A program made the position numbers and the translations under genes. DNA of 64,000 nt, taken from Chryseobacterium lathyri. Lineage in GTDB: Bacteria > Bacteroidota > Bacteroidia > Flavobacteriales > Weeksellaceae. Below, in pieces: positions 26,724 through 36,510 of the stretch. The notes under the pieces are model-generated. The model worked only from the letters and a program-made list of their open reading frames with translations, did not search any database and had not been told where the DNA came from. The stretch covers positions 682,001 through 746,000 of the forward strand of contig NZ_JAUSSF010000001.1 in NCBI RefSeq assembly GCF_030812195.1, written 5' to 3'. Every line of letters starts with the position of its first letter. The stretch's first letter is position 1.

Positions 26724-26752
26724 AAATCCCGGGCTATGTCCGGGATTTTTTT
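26724..26752 (+). terminator. Terminator after rplT
   Basis: The arms AAATCCCGG (26724-26732) and CCGGGATTT (26740-26748) are followed by a run of T. Confidence 0.93.
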
Positions 26753-26867
26753 TATCCTATTATTCCATATAAGATGAAAAATTTAGTGATTCTGAAAGCG
26801 TATTGAAAAAAAGAAATCATATTGGAAAGTTTTCCTTTTGCATAAAATAAAATTGATTTTTATTATC

Positions 26868-26875
26868 TACATTTG
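26868..26875 (+). promoter_or_regulatory. Promoter -7 element (TACATTTG) of M28 peptidase pair
   Basis: This is an exact TAnnTTTG match 34 bases upstream of the GTG start at 26910. Confidence 0.55.
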
Positions 26876-26909
26876 CTGAATTATTAAATCTATAAATCTT
26901 TAGTTAAAA

Positions 26910-28085
26910 GTGAAAAAAATAACGACTATTTTACTGCTTTCCTTATCAGCCTATAGCCTTCATGGCCAGAATTTTATACAGGCTTATCAAACAAGGGTCG
27001 ATAAGATATCCCAAGCCAATATTACAGCAAACCTACAGAGCTTTGGAGATCTTGGTATAAAGGCCACTGGTACTCTGGAAAATACAAACGCTCTGAACTG
27101 GCTTAAAACAAAATATCAGTCTTACGGGTATGATGTAAGCCAGATTACAGAAGATAGTTTCACCTATAACGGCAACACTTCAAAAAACTTAATAGTCACC
27201 AAAACAGGAACTGTCTATCCCAACATTTATGTGATCATCTGTGGTCATTACGATACAGTAGCTGGTCCGGGGGTAAGTGACAATGGCAGCGGAACTTCTA
27301 TAATGCTGGAAGCAGCCAGAATTTTAAAAGATGTGCCTACGGAATATTCTGTGAAATTTATTCATTTTTCCGGTGAAGAGCAGAACCTTTTGGGAAGTAC
27401 ACACTATGTAAATAATGTTGTTTTCCAGAATAATGTACGCCAGCTTAATCTGAAAGTTGTATTTAATATCGACCAGGTTGGAGGAAAACTGGGGAATGTA
27501 AATAATAATATCAAGTGTGAAAGCGACCAGAGCGGACAAACCGGAAATAACGCAGCTTCATTGGCGATGACCCAACAATTAGCGGCCTGCACCACGTTAT
27601 ATTCTCCGCTTCAAACAACCATGTCAAATGCATACAGTTCTGATTATATGCCATTTGAAAATAAGGGAGATATTATCACAGGTTTTTATGAAACTATCAG
27701 AAGCTATAATGAACATACTCCAAATGATACTTTCGCTAATGTAGATCCTGTTTATGTATTTAATGTGGGGAAAGCGGCCTTAGGAGCATTACAGCACTTT
27801 GCAGTAGCTTCAACCACTACTTTGGCAACAGATGATGTACAGACTGAAAATTCATTAGAAGCAATCAGGATTTATCCTAATCCGGCCCGTGATGTTTTAA
27901 ATATTGAACTGTCAGAGGGTCATACTAACTTTAAGGTAGAAATTAGTGACATGAATGGCCGCTTAATTTTAAATGCAGAGAACGAAAAGAAAATAAATAC
28001 CTCCAACCTGACCAATGGAATGTATATGGTCACTGTAAAATCTGATCAAAATAGCATCACCAAAAAAATCATCATAGAAAAATAA
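26910..28085 (+). CDS. Secreted M28 family metallopeptidase with T9SS sorting domain (copy 1)
   Basis: This 391-aa zinc aminopeptidase-like protein has a signal peptide ending SLHGQ. The metal and catalytic residues lie in CGHYDT (His113, Asp115), GVSDNGSG (Asp124), FSGEEQ (Glu156-157) and FNIDQVGG (Asp188). A late EHTPND His is near 268. The C-terminal 70 residues (IRIYPNPARDVLNIEL) form a T9SS type A sorting domain. The start codon is GTG. No ATG precedes the signal peptide. It is a tandem paralogue of the next gene, 24 bp away, and both share an upstream promoter and a downstream terminator. Confidence 0.9.
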   Translation: MKKITTILLLSLSAYSLHGQNFIQAYQTRVDKISQANITANLQSFGDLGIKATGTLENTNALNWLKTKYQSYGYDVSQITEDSFTYNGNTSKNLIVTKTGTVYPNIYVIICGHYDTVAGPGVSDNGSGTSIMLEAARILKDVPTEYSVKFIHFSGEEQNLLGSTHYVNNVVFQNNVRQLNLKVVFNIDQVGGKLGNVNNNIKCESDQSGQTGNNAASLAMTQQLAACTTLYSPLQTTMSNAYSSDYMPFENKGDIITGFYETIRSYNEHTPNDTFANVDPVYVFNVGKAALGALQHFAVASTTTLATDDVQTENSLEAIRIYPNPARDVLNIELSEGHTNFKVEISDMNGRLILNAENEKKINTSNLTNGMYMVTVKSDQNSITKKIIIEK

Positions 28086-28109
28086 TCACACACCACCAAA
28101 ATATTTAAT

Positions 28110-29297
28110 ATGAAAAAACTTACCACCTTTTTATGGGCTGCATTAGCGGTCGGAAATGTCAGTGCCCAGACTTTTATCCAGGCTTATCAGGACAGGGCCA
28201 ATCTGGTTTCACAAACCAATATTACCACGAACTTACAGCAGTTCTCAAACCTGGGTACCAAAACTACGGGTTCACTCCAAAATGCCAATGCATTAACCTG
28301 GCTGAAAAATAAATACACATCATTTGGATATTCTGCCAGCCAGATCGTAGAAGATCCTTTCACATTTGGGGGGACAAGTTCCAAAAATCTGGTCATTACC
28401 AAAACAGGAACGGTTTATCCTAATAAATATGTGATCATCTGTGGGCATTTTGACAGCATCTATGGCCCTGGAGTAAACGATAACGGAAGCGGAACCTCTA
28501 TTATTTTAGAAGCTGCAAGGATTTTAAAAAATGTTCCTACAGAATATTCAATTAAGTTTATTCATTTTTCCGGTGAAGAGCAAGGACTAAGAGGAAGTAC
28601 CCATTACGCTAATAATGTAGCTTATCAGAATGGAATAAGGGTATTGGATATCAAGCTGGTATTCAATCTTGACCAGGTAGGCGGTGTCATGGGTAACAAC
28701 AATAATACAGTATATTGTGATCAGGACATGGCAGGGCCTACGAGTAATAATGCAGCTTCAGCAGCAGTAACGCAGCAGCTCAGAAACTGTACGGCACTTT
28801 ATTCTCCTCTTTTGACAGATGTGGATCCTGCAGAGGACACAGATTATATTCCATTTGAAAGAAAAGGCGAAGTGATCACTGGCTTTTTTGAAAGAATAAG
28901 AAGTACTTATCCTCATACTTCCAATGACACTTTTGCAAATACAGACCCTGTTTATATTTACAAAATAGGAAAAGCAACAGTGGGAGCGCTACAGCATTTT
29001 GCAGTTGCCACTTCTGTGGGTTCCATTGTGCTGGGCGCAAAGGAAACCGTTTCAGCTCAATCTCTTGAAGCTGTATCCATTTATCCAAATCCTTCTAAAG
29101 ACACCATCAATATTGAACTTCCCGATACCAGTGGAAAAGATTTCAGTTTCGAAATTACAGATCTTTCAGGAAAATCACTCCTTAAAAAGGCTAACGAAAA
29201 GACGGTCAACATTTCGGGGCTGGCTGCTGGAGCTTATATTGGGGTTATTAAAGCCGATGGACAGACTGCGGTAAGAAAGATTTTAATTGAAAGATAA
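28110..29297 (+). CDS. Secreted M28 family metallopeptidase with T9SS sorting domain (copy 2)
   Basis: This 395-aa paralogue of the preceding gene is alignable over its whole length. It has the same signal peptide style, CGHFDS, GVNDNGSG, FSGEEQ and FNLDQVGG motifs and a C-terminal VSIYPNPSKDTINIEL sorting domain. The first motif reads HFD instead of HYD. Divergence is spread evenly, so the duplication is old. The two products probably act as extracellular aminopeptidases with different substrate preference, which the sequence does not reveal. Confidence 0.9.
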   Translation: MKKLTTFLWAALAVGNVSAQTFIQAYQDRANLVSQTNITTNLQQFSNLGTKTTGSLQNANALTWLKNKYTSFGYSASQIVEDPFTFGGTSSKNLVITKTGTVYPNKYVIICGHFDSIYGPGVNDNGSGTSIILEAARILKNVPTEYSIKFIHFSGEEQGLRGSTHYANNVAYQNGIRVLDIKLVFNLDQVGGVMGNNNNTVYCDQDMAGPTSNNAASAAVTQQLRNCTALYSPLLTDVDPAEDTDYIPFERKGEVITGFFERIRSTYPHTSNDTFANTDPVYIYKIGKATVGALQHFAVATSVGSIVLGAKETVSAQSLEAVSIYPNPSKDTINIELPDTSGKDFSFEITDLSGKSLLKKANEKTVNISGLAAGAYIGVIKADGQTAVRKILIER

Positions 29298-29320
29298 ATC
29301 TGAAATTTAACAAGAAATAT

Positions 29321-29348
29321 AAGCAGGAATTACTTCCTGCTTTTTTTG
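29321..29348 (+). terminator. Terminator after M28 pair
   Basis: The arms AAGCAGGAA (29321-29329) and TTCCTGCTT (29334-29342) have loop TTAC and a following T tract. Confidence 0.92.
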
Positions 29349-29364
29349 TAAAGTGGGGTTCATT

Positions 29365-29952
29365 TTAACTGTTTCTGCTTTGAAGAACTTTCTCAATATC
29401 CTCCATTGCAAATCCTTTTGCCTTAAGTAGAATCAGAAAATGGTAAAGTAAATCTGCGGCTTCATTCTTAAAAAGGTCATCATTGCTGTCTTTGGCTTCA
29501 ATAACCAGTTCTACGGCTTCCTCTCCCACTTTCTGAGCCATTTTATTAATGCCGCTCTGATAAAGAGAATACGTGTAGGAACCTTCTGTCTTATGATCAA
29601 TTCTTTCGGCAATTTTTGCTTCTAATTCATATAAGAAGCCCTTGCTTTCCTTTTCACCAAAACAGCTGAAACTTCCGGTATGACAGACTGTATTTTTAGG
29701 GATAGCTTGTACTAAAACCGTATCCTGGTCGCAGTCTATGCTTATATTTTTTACGGTCAGAAAATTACCGGACTCCTCTCCTTTTGTCCAGAGCCTGTTT
29801 TTGGAACGGCTGAAAAAGGTAACAATACCCTCCTTTTCCGTCTTTTTAAATGCCTCCTCATTCATATAGCCAAGCATGAGCACCTGTTGTGTTCTGCTGT
29901 CCTGGATAATTACCGGGACTAATCCGTTATTTTTATCAAAATCTATTTTCAT
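29365..29952 (-). CDS. hisIE: HisIE bifunctional PR-AMP cyclohydrolase / PR-ATP pyrophosphohydrolase
   Basis: This 195-aa fusion catalyses histidine steps 2 and 3. The N-terminal cyclohydrolase half has [25 protein letters not shown] and the metal sites DCDQDT and CHTGSFSCF. The C-terminal pyrophosphohydrolase half (about 105-195) has the MazG-like [14 protein letters not shown] and [14 protein letters not shown]. It is the last gene of the his operon and its start overlaps the hisF stop by 4 bp. Confidence 0.96.
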   Translation of the reverse strand: MKIDFDKNNGLVPVIIQDSRTQQVLMLGYMNEEAFKKTEKEGIVTFFSRSKNRLWTKGEESGNFLTVKNISIDCDQDTVLVQAIPKNTVCHTGSFSCFGEKESKGFLYELEAKIAERIDHKTEGSYTYSLYQSGINKMAQKVGEEAVELVIEAKDSNDDLFKNEAADLLYHFLILLKAKGFAMEDIEKVLQSRNS

Positions 29953-30701
29953 CGTATGGGTATTTTTTGAGTTTTTAAATATTGTTTTAATTCCTGGACA
30001 GGAACTTCATTAAAGTGGAAAATACTGGCTGCCAGAGCTCCTGTAGCTTTTGTTTCATGAAATACTTGAACAAAGTCCTCTGCACTTCCAGCTCCTCCTG
30101 AAGCAATTACAGGAATAGATACAGCCTCTGAAACCAACTTTGTGATGCGAATATCAAATCCGTTTTTTGTTCCGTCCCCATCCATTGAAGTCAGCAGAAT
30201 CTCCCCGGCTCCCAAAGATGCTGCTTCTTTTGCCCAGTCTACCGTATTTAAACCTGTCACCTGCTTTCCACCTCTGACATATACAAGATCTGATCCGTCT
30301 GTAAACCGGGTATCAACAGCTACAACAACGCATTGACTTCCAAATTCCCCGGCAAGCTCATGGATAAGCTGCGGGTTTTTAACAGCAGAAGAATTGATGC
30401 TGATCTTGTCTGCTCCGGCCTCCAGAAGCCTCCTGACATCTTCCACAGAAGAAATTCCGCCACCTACTGTAAACGGGATGCTCAATTCCCTGGCTATTTT
30501 CTTTACCAGATCTGCAAATGTCTTTCTGTCTTCCAGTGTTGCTGTAATATCCAGAAAAACCAGCTCGTCAGCACCTTCCATTTCGTATTTAACGGCAAGC
30601 TCCACCGGATCTCCGGCGTTTCGGAGCCCTTCAAAATTAATTCCTTTTACCGTAGTTCCGTCTTTAATATCCAGGCATGGAATGATTCTTTTTTTAAGCA
30701 T
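29949..30701 (-). CDS. hisF: Imidazole glycerol phosphate synthase cyclase subunit HisF
   Basis: This (beta/alpha)8-barrel of 250 aa works with HisH to make IGP and AICAR. It starts [20 protein letters not shown], with the catalytic Asp in CLDIKDG and the second in the [12 protein letters not shown] strand. The phosphate loops VGGGISS and IASGGAGS are visible. The ATG at 30701 was chosen over an in-frame TTG three codons upstream. It overlaps the hisA stop by 8 bp. Confidence 0.96.
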   Translation of the reverse strand: MLKKRIIPCLDIKDGTTVKGINFEGLRNAGDPVELAVKYEMEGADELVFLDITATLEDRKTFADLVKKIARELSIPFTVGGGISSVEDVRRLLEAGADKISINSSAVKNPQLIHELAGEFGSQCVVVAVDTRFTDGSDLVYVRGGKQVTGLNTVDWAKEAASLGAGEILLTSMDGDGTKNGFDIRITKLVSEAVSIPVIASGGAGSAEDFVQVFHETKATGALAASIFHFNEVPVQELKQYLKTQKIPIR

Positions 30702-31419
30702 TTTCAACAAATTTCTGAAGTTGTGGTAAGCTTATTTTTCCCTCGTAAATAGCTTTTCCAATAATAGTCCCTGAACATCCGATCTCCTTCATGCTGTACA
30801 CATCTTCGATACAGGAAATCCCGCCGCTGGCCGTAAGTTTTACCGAAGTTTTATTCAATATTTCTTGATACAGATCTGTGGACGGTCCTTCCAGCATTCC
30901 ATCTTTTGAAATATCCGTGCATATGGTTTGAGTAATTCCTTTTTCCTGATAATGAAGGAGAAAGGTTATGATATCTAAAGTACTTTCTTCCATCCATCCG
31001 GATGTTTTGATCTTTCTGTTCTCGCAATCGGCACCTAAAATAATTCTGTCATTACCATATTTTTGAATCATTTCAAGACAGAATTCCGGATTCTGTACCG
31101 CAATACTTCCAAGAGTGATCTGCTTTGCTCCTGCATTAAAAGCGGTTTCTATATCTTTCCCGGTTTTTAATCCGCCTCCAAAATCAATATGAAGCGAAGT
31201 TTCCCTGGCTATATTTTCCAAGACTTTTTGGTTCACGATATGCTTAGATTTAGCTCCGTCAAGATCTACAAGGTGGAGAAATTGGATCCCAAAGCTTTCG
31301 AATTCTTTGGCAGTCTCTACAGGATCTTCACTGTATATTTTCTTGGTGGAATAATCTCCTTTTGATAGGCGGACACATTTTCCATCAATAATATCAATAG
31401 CTGGAATAATTTTCATCAT
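30694..31419 (-). CDS. hisA: HisA, ProFAR isomerase
   Basis: This 241-aa barrel isomerises ProFAR to PRFAR. The N-terminus [23 protein letters not shown] carries the catalytic Asp. [13 protein letters not shown] and [11 protein letters not shown] are the phosphate-binding loops, and [14 protein letters not shown] holds the second Asp. It starts directly after the hisH stop. Either of two adjacent Met codons could be used. Confidence 0.96.
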   Translation of the reverse strand: MMKIIPAIDIIDGKCVRLSKGDYSTKKIYSEDPVETAKEFESFGIQFLHLVDLDGAKSKHIVNQKVLENIARETSLHIDFGGGLKTGKDIETAFNAGAKQITLGSIAVQNPEFCLEMIQKYGNDRIILGADCENRKIKTSGWMEESTLDIITFLLHYQEKGITQTICTDISKDGMLEGPSTDLYQEILNKTSVKLTASGGISCIEDVYSMKEIGCSGTIIGKAIYEGKISLPQLQKFVENA

Positions 31420-31998
31420 TTACAATTTTATAAAGTTTTTTAAAATCCTGCTGCCCGTCAGCCCTGATTTTTCGGGGTGAAACTGGACTGCAAAAAAATT
31501 ATCTTTCTGCAGGGATGCACTGAACGGAAGGATATAGTCACATACAGCAACAGTAGACGCTGACTGTCCGCAGTAGTAGCTGTGAACAAAGTAAAGATCA
31601 CTGTTATCCTCAATTCCTGAAAACAGCGGAGATTTCAGCCCGGAAATGGTATTCCAGCCCATATGGGGAACCAGATCTTCAGGAGGAAACAGCTTAACGT
31701 CTACATCAAAAATCCCCATTCCTTTGACATCGCCTTCTTCATTGTTCCCGCACATCAGCTGCATTCCCAGGCAGATGCCCAAAACGGGCTGCTTCAAACT
31801 GGGAATAAGTGTATCCAGACCTTTTTCCTTAAGGACTTTCATTGTTGAAGAAGCTTCTCCAACACCCGGAAAAATGACTTTATCCGCTTTTATGATCAGT
31901 TCAGGATCATCCGTAATGATGGAGTCTATACCCAACCGGTCTAAGGCATTCTGGACCGAACTTACATTTCCACCGTTATATTTTATTAGTGCGATCAT
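31420..31998 (-). CDS. hisH: Imidazole glycerol phosphate synthase glutaminase subunit HisH
   Basis: This class I glutamine amidotransferase subunit of 192 aa has its nucleophile Cys in PVLGICLGMQLM and the catalytic His/Glu in VQFHPEKSG. It supplies ammonia to HisF. Its start lies 1 bp after the hisB stop and hisA follows immediately. Confidence 0.96.
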   Translation of the reverse strand: MIALIKYNGGNVSSVQNALDRLGIDSIITDDPELIIKADKVIFPGVGEASSTMKVLKEKGLDTLIPSLKQPVLGICLGMQLMCGNNEEGDVKGMGIFDVDVKLFPPEDLVPHMGWNTISGLKSPLFSGIEDNSDLYFVHSYYCGQSASTVAVCDYILPFSASLQKDNFFAVQFHPEKSGLTGSRILKNFIKL

Positions 31999-31999
31999 A

Positions 32000-33094
32000 T
32001 TATAAGCTTCCTTTGGTTGATGGTAAGTTAAAACTGCTGTCTGACTGGTTTACCGCCATTTTAACGGCTTTTGCAAATGCTTTGAAAACAGCTTCTATTT
32101 TGTGGTGCTCATTACTACCCTCCGCTTTTATGTTCAGATTAGATCTTGAAGAATCTGTAAATGATTTGAAAAAGTGAAAGAACATTTCTGTAGGGACATC
32201 CCCTATTTTTTCCCTTTTGAAATCAACATCCCAAACGATCCAGGGTCTGCCTCCGAAATCGATAGCAGCCTGAGCCAGACAATCGTCCATCGGAAGCAGA
32301 AAGCCATATCTTTCAATTCCTTTTTTGTTTCCCAATGCTTTTATAAAAGCATCACCTAAAGCAATTCCCGTATCTTCAATCGTGTGATGTTCATCCACTT
32401 GAAGATCTCCTTTAACTTTAATTTTAAGATCTAAATTTCCGTGTCTGGCGATTTGATCCAGCATATGATCAAAAAAATGAAGTCCGGTTGAAATTTCTGC
32501 ATTTCCTTTCCCGTTAAGATCTATTTCAATATCAATCTCAGTTTCATTGGTTTTCCTGTAGACTTTAGCCTTTCTTGATTCCTGCTTTAAAAAACGATAG
32601 ATCTCAGACCAGTCTGTTGTTGTAAGTGCTGCATTTTCATTAAAGCTTTCATTGATAAAAATAGCTTTAGTTCCCAAATTTTGAGCAAGTTGAACATCAG
32701 TAATCCGGTCCCCGATAACGTAAGAATTTTCAAGATCATAACTTCCGTAGATGTATTTTGAAAGCATTCCAATCCCGGGCTTTCTCGTGGGAAGGTTTTC
32801 ATGTTCAAAACTTTTGTCGATCAGAATATCGCTGAAAATAATTTCTTCATTTTCGAAGGTCTTTAGCATTTTTTCCTGCGGTTTTACAAAATCTTCAGTA
32901 GGAAAACTTTCAGTCCCTAAACCATCCTGGTTCGTGACCATAACCAATTCGTAATCCATTTCTCTGGCAATTTTAGAAAGGTTCTGAAAAACTCCGGGAT
33001 AAAACTCAAGCTTTTCCAGCGAGTCTACCTGAAAATCTTCGGGTGGTTCTATGATAAGCGTTCCGTCACGGTCTATAAATAATACTTTTTTCAT
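32000..33094 (-). CDS. hisB: HisB bifunctional histidinol-phosphatase / IGP dehydratase
   Basis: This 364-aa fusion enzyme has an N-terminal HAD phosphatase (about 1-165) with FIDRDGTLI (Asp8, Asp10) and [13 protein letters not shown]. The C-terminal imidazoleglycerol-phosphate dehydratase (about 170-364) has [28 protein letters not shown] and the late [14 protein letters not shown] manganese motif. The fusion provides steps 6 and 8. Its ATG overlaps the hisC stop by 4 bp (ATGA). Confidence 0.96.
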   Translation of the reverse strand: MKKVLFIDRDGTLIIEPPEDFQVDSLEKLEFYPGVFQNLSKIAREMDYELVMVTNQDGLGTESFPTEDFVKPQEKMLKTFENEEIIFSDILIDKSFEHENLPTRKPGIGMLSKYIYGSYDLENSYVIGDRITDVQLAQNLGTKAIFINESFNENAALTTTDWSEIYRFLKQESRKAKVYRKTNETEIDIEIDLNGKGNAEISTGLHFFDHMLDQIARHGNLDLKIKVKGDLQVDEHHTIEDTGIALGDAFIKALGNKKGIERYGFLLPMDDCLAQAAIDFGGRPWIVWDVDFKREKIGDVPTEMFFHFFKSFTDSSRSNLNIKAEGSNEHHKIEAVFKAFAKAVKMAVNQSDSSFNLPSTKGSL

Positions 33095-34122
33095 GAGGCT
33101 ATTTCTTTTAAAACACTGATTAATTTTTCATTTTCTTTGCGGTTTCCCACATTAATCCTGATACAATCCGGGATCGCAGGTGCTCTTTTACTAGTGAGAA
33201 TTTCTTCTTCAAGCATTCTATTGTAGACTTTTTCAACATTTTTCATTTTGATCAGGAAGAAATTTGCATCAGTCGGGAATACTTTTTCTATACATTCAAT
33301 GGTTTTAAACTGTTTTTCCAGCCAGACTCTTTCCTCTAAAACCTTTTCAACATTTTCCTTAAGCTTATCTTTATTATCCAAAAGGTTTAAAATAAGTTCC
33401 TGACTTAGGGAATTTACATTATAAGGAGCTTTCACCGTATTGATAAAACGGATGATTTCTTCGGAAGCATAAGCAGCTCCTACCCTTGCTCCAGCCGTTC
33501 CCCAGGCTTTGGAAAACGTCTGCAAAACAATTAAATTCGAATATTTATCCAACAGTTCAATTCCAGATCTGTTTCCGGAAAATTCAATATAAGCTTCATC
33601 TATGACAACAATGCCGTCAAAATTCCTAACAAAAAATTCAATGTCCTGTACACTGTTTCCTGTTGGATTGTTTGGTGAGCACAGGAAGAAAACTTTAATA
33701 TCTCGTTCCTGAGTGATCTTTATAAAATCATCTTTTAGGATTTCAAAATTTTCATCCAGATCAAGCTTTAAAACTTCATTTTCATTCACTGCAGCATAGA
33801 ATGCATACATTGCAAATGAAGGGTTCATCATCAGAATGGCATCTTTTTTAGGTTCGCAGAAGATTTTAATGATCAGATCGATCAGTTCATCACTTCCGTT
33901 TCCTAACGCAATTTTCGAAGGAGAAAGGCTTTTAAGTTCTTTTAATTTATTCTTAAGCTTTTTCTGTGACGAATCTGGATATCTGTTGAATTCCCCGAAC
34001 GGACATTCATTGGCATCCAGCATTACAGGAGCATTGAACTCATTATGATCCCTGAAACTGATGTAAGGCTGTAGACTCAGTATATTTTTTCTTACTAAAG
34101 TATTGAGGTTAAATTCTTTCAT
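33091..34122 (-). CDS. hisC: Histidinol-phosphate aminotransferase HisC
   Basis: This 343-aa PLP fold type I enzyme performs the seventh step. Visible are the PLP lysine in [16 protein letters not shown] (near residue 205), CSPNNPTGN and [11 protein letters not shown]. It starts 4 bp after hisD and overlaps hisB by 4 bp. Confidence 0.95.
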   Translation of the reverse strand: MKEFNLNTLVRKNILSLQPYISFRDHNEFNAPVMLDANECPFGEFNRYPDSSQKKLKNKLKELKSLSPSKIALGNGSDELIDLIIKIFCEPKKDAILMMNPSFAMYAFYAAVNENEVLKLDLDENFEILKDDFIKITQERDIKVFFLCSPNNPTGNSVQDIEFFVRNFDGIVVIDEAYIEFSGNRSGIELLDKYSNLIVLQTFSKAWGTAGARVGAAYASEEIIRFINTVKAPYNVNSLSQELILNLLDNKDKLKENVEKVLEERVWLEKQFKTIECIEKVFPTDANFFLIKMKNVEKVYNRMLEEEILTSKRAPAIPDCIRINVGNRKENEKLISVLKEIAS

Positions 34123-34126
34123 TGTC

Positions 34127-35401
34127 TTATTTTAATCTGATAGATACTGCATTTTTGTGGGCAATAAGGCCTTCTGCCTCTGCCATTATTTCTATTGTTT
34201 TTCCTATTTTCTTTAGCCCTTCTTTCGAAAGATGCTGGAAGGTAACTTTCTTAACAAAGCTGTCGAGAGAAACCCCGCTATAGTTCTTTGCATAAGCATT
34301 GGTAGGAAGAGTATGATTGGTTCCGCTGGCATAATCTCCGGCACTTTCACAGGAATAATTTCCAAGGAAAACAGATCCTGCATTGCTGATCATGGGAATG
34401 TATGGGGCAAAATCTTCCAATGCGAGGATAAGATGTTCCGGAGCATACAGATTGCTGAATTCCAGAGCTTCATCTATAGAATTTACCAGAATAAAGAGAC
34501 TGTGGTCCAATGCCTGACCTGCCATTTCATTTCTTGGAAGTTTTTTAACCTGCTTCTCCACAGCTTCAACGGTTTCGGTGAAAATTTTAAAATCTGTAGT
34601 CATAAAAACCACCTGGCTATCGCTTCCGTGTTCTGCCTGTGACAAAAGATCTGCTGCACAGAACTCAGGAATGGCCTTACTGTCTGCAATAACAAGAACT
34701 TCACTGGGGCCTGCAGGCATATCAATTGCCACACCATAACGCTGTGCGTATTCTTTCGCTGCAACTACATATTGATTTCCGGGCCCAAAAATTTTATATA
34801 CTTTAGGAATACTTTCTGTGCCCAGAGCCATCGCTGCTACGGCCTGTGCTCCTCCGGTTTTAAAGACTTTCGTAATCCCGCAAAGCTTCGCAGTGAACAG
34901 AATAGCCGGATTAATGTCCCCGTTGCAATCCGGCGGCGTACAAAGAATAATTTCCTGGCATCCTGCTAAGTTGGCAGGTACCGCAAGCATGAGGACTGTT
35001 GAAAATAAAGGGGCTGTTCCTCCGGGAATGTAGATTCCTACTTTTTCAACCGCGCGGTTTTCTCTCCAGCAGGTTACTCCTTTTACAGTTTCAATTTTTT
35101 GGGTTTCCACGATTTGGGAAGCATGGAATTTTGAAATATTTTCTTTTGCCTGCTGAATGGCCTTCTTTAAGTCTTCAGAAATTTCTTTTTCTGCATTTTC
35201 CAGTTCTGCTTCCGAAACTATGATTTGTGGAGTTACTGCTTTATCGAATTTTTTATTAAATCCAATAAGTGCCTGGTCTCCATCTTTTTCAACAGCTTCA
35301 AATATTCCGGCAATAAGTCCGGATATTTCTTCACGTTCAAAAACCGGTCGCTGTACCAGATCCGGCCATGTTTTTGTTTCTGGATATCTGTATATTTTCA
35401 T
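34127..35401 (-). CDS. hisD: Histidinol dehydrogenase HisD
   Basis: This 424-aa zinc enzyme makes the last two oxidations of histidinol to histidine. Family features include GIYIPGGTAPLFSTVLM, the IFGPGNQYVVAAKEYAQ motif, DMPAGPSEVLVIAD, the LLSQAEHGSDSQ His region and LYAPEHL. It lies 1 bp after hisG. Confidence 0.97.
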   Translation of the reverse strand: MKIYRYPETKTWPDLVQRPVFEREEISGLIAGIFEAVEKDGDQALIGFNKKFDKAVTPQIIVSEAELENAEKEISEDLKKAIQQAKENISKFHASQIVETQKIETVKGVTCWRENRAVEKVGIYIPGGTAPLFSTVLMLAVPANLAGCQEIILCTPPDCNGDINPAILFTAKLCGITKVFKTGGAQAVAAMALGTESIPKVYKIFGPGNQYVVAAKEYAQRYGVAIDMPAGPSEVLVIADSKAIPEFCAADLLSQAEHGSDSQVVFMTTDFKIFTETVEAVEKQVKKLPRNEMAGQALDHSLFILVNSIDEALEFSNLYAPEHLILALEDFAPYIPMISNAGSVFLGNYSCESAGDYASGTNHTLPTNAYAKNYSGVSLDSFVKKVTFQHLSKEGLKKIGKTIEIMAEAEGLIAHKNAVSIRLK

Positions 35402-35402
35402 A

Positions 35403-36260
35403 TTAAATAACCATTTTATCGATTGGAATAATGAGTATGTCCTGGGCTCCGTTTTCTTTCAGTTCATCGATCACGTCCCAAAATCTTTCTTCATCAATCA
35501 CGGAATGGATGCTGCTCCATCCTTTTTCTGCTAAAGGAATAACGGTAGGGCTTTTCATGACGGGAAGAACTGAAGCAATATCGCTGATCTTATCATCAGG
35601 AACATTCATGAGAATATATTTGGAATTTTTTGCTTTTAAAACAGATTTAATCCTGAACAGGAATTTATCCAGGATGGCTTCTTTTTGAGTATCAAGCAAA
35701 GATGTTTTTGCTAAAACTGCTTCTGATTTCAGAATCGTAACGGTTTCCCTTAATCCGTTCTTAAATAAAGTGCTTCCTGAACTTACAATATCACAGATTC
35801 CATCTGCCAATCCAATATTAGGCGCAATTTCCACTGAACCGGAAATAATATGGATGTCGGAAATTATTCCTTCTTTCTCAAGGAAATTTTTAAGGGTATT
35901 AGGATAAGAGGTGGCGATTTTTCTGCCCTGAAAGTAAGATAGATCATCGGTTTCCACGTCTTTTGGAACGGCTAAGGAAACACGGCATTTTGAGAATCCA
36001 AGCTTCTGAACGATGTGGATATTTTTCTGTTTTTCAGCTAAAAGATTCTCACCGACGACAGCAATATCTACCACTCCGTCTTCGAGGTATTGTGGAATGT
36101 CCGAGTTTCTGAGGTACATAATCTCCATCGGAAAGTTATCTACAGAAACTTTTAGCTGGTCTTTTCCGTTGTTGACAAAAATACCGCAGTCTTTGAGGAG
36201 CTGAAGTGAATCTTCGTAGAGCCGGCCGCTTTTCTGAATCGCAATTTTTAATTTACTCAT
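35403..36260 (-). CDS. hisG: ATP phosphoribosyltransferase HisG, long form
   Basis: HisG catalyses the first committed step of histidine synthesis. At 285 aa it is the long form, with a C-terminal ACT-like regulatory domain (about 215-285). The N-terminal catalytic lobes show LKIAIQKSGRLYEDS and IATSYPNTLKNFL, and the PRPP-binding segment is GICDIVSSGSTLFKNGL. It is the first structural gene of the his operon and is controlled by the attenuator upstream. Long-form HisG does not need HisZ, and none is seen. Confidence 0.96.
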   Translation of the reverse strand: MSKLKIAIQKSGRLYEDSLQLLKDCGIFVNNGKDQLKVSVDNFPMEIMYLRNSDIPQYLEDGVVDIAVVGENLLAEKQKNIHIVQKLGFSKCRVSLAVPKDVETDDLSYFQGRKIATSYPNTLKNFLEKEGIISDIHIISGSVEIAPNIGLADGICDIVSSGSTLFKNGLRETVTILKSEAVLAKTSLLDTQKEAILDKFLFRIKSVLKAKNSKYILMNVPDDKISDIASVLPVMKSPTVIPLAEKGWSSIHSVIDEERFWDVIDELKENGAQDILIIPIDKMVI

Positions 36261-36335
36261 TGTATTATTTTAAGATAAATCTGAGTAAATGAAAACTGAT
36301 CTGTTGGATACTTCCGGAGGAATCCGGGAAACAAA

Positions 36336-36363
36336 AAAACCGTCTGTTTACTCAGACGGTTTT
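36336..36363 (-). terminator. his operon attenuator terminator
   Basis: The arms AAAACCGTCTG (36336-36346) and CAGACGGTTTT (36353-36363) surround a 6-nt loop. On the minus strand the stem is followed by a run of T. It lies between the hisL leader ORF and hisG. Its first arm CCGTCT can alternatively pair with AGACGG at 36408-36403. Confidence 0.92.
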
Positions 36364-36402
36364 AATTATTTTTGATTTTAACACATGTTTATATCAACAA
36401 TT

Positions 36403-36408
36403 CCGTCT
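36403..36408 (-). promoter_or_regulatory. his antiterminator strand
   Basis: AGACGG on the minus strand starts at the last base of the hisL stop codon. It is identical to the distal arm of the terminator (36345 to 36340) and so competes for the proximal arm CCGTCT. Supporting extra pairs AATT/AATT and TTGAT/ATCAA lie between. A ribosome reaching the hisL stop would cover it, while one stalled at His codons would leave it free. Confidence 0.8.
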
Positions 36409-36458
36409 TAGCAGAGATGATGATAGTAATGATGAAGTGTTAAAAAATTCGGTTTCAT
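36408..36458 (-). CDS. hisL: his operon leader peptide
   Basis: A 16-codon ORF reads MKPNFLTLHHYYHHLC. It has four His codons, as two pairs around two Tyr codons, immediately before the stop. It lies about 17 bp after the promoter -7 element and before the attenuator terminator. The His-rich content and its position relative to the antiterminator strand are those of a ribosome-mediated attenuation leader. No other reading of the sequence explains the four His codons at this place. Confidence 0.9.
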   Translation of the reverse strand: MKPNFLTLHHYYHHLC

Positions 36459-36474
36459 TGTTTGAATTGTGGTA

Positions 36475-36504
36475 CAAATGTAGGATTTATTTTTAAACTG
36501 CAAA
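36475..36504 (-). promoter_or_regulatory. his operon promoter
   Basis: On the minus strand TTTG (36504 to 36501) is followed after 18 bp by TACATTTG (36482 to 36475). This matches the Bacteroidetes -33 and -7 elements at the expected spacing. The hisL ATG follows 16 bp after the -7 element. Confidence 0.8.
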
Positions 36505-36510
36505 GTTTTT

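Noticed and set aside
30702..30710. TTG start extending hisF
   Set aside because: The ATG three codons later gives the standard [12 protein letters not shown]-terminus.
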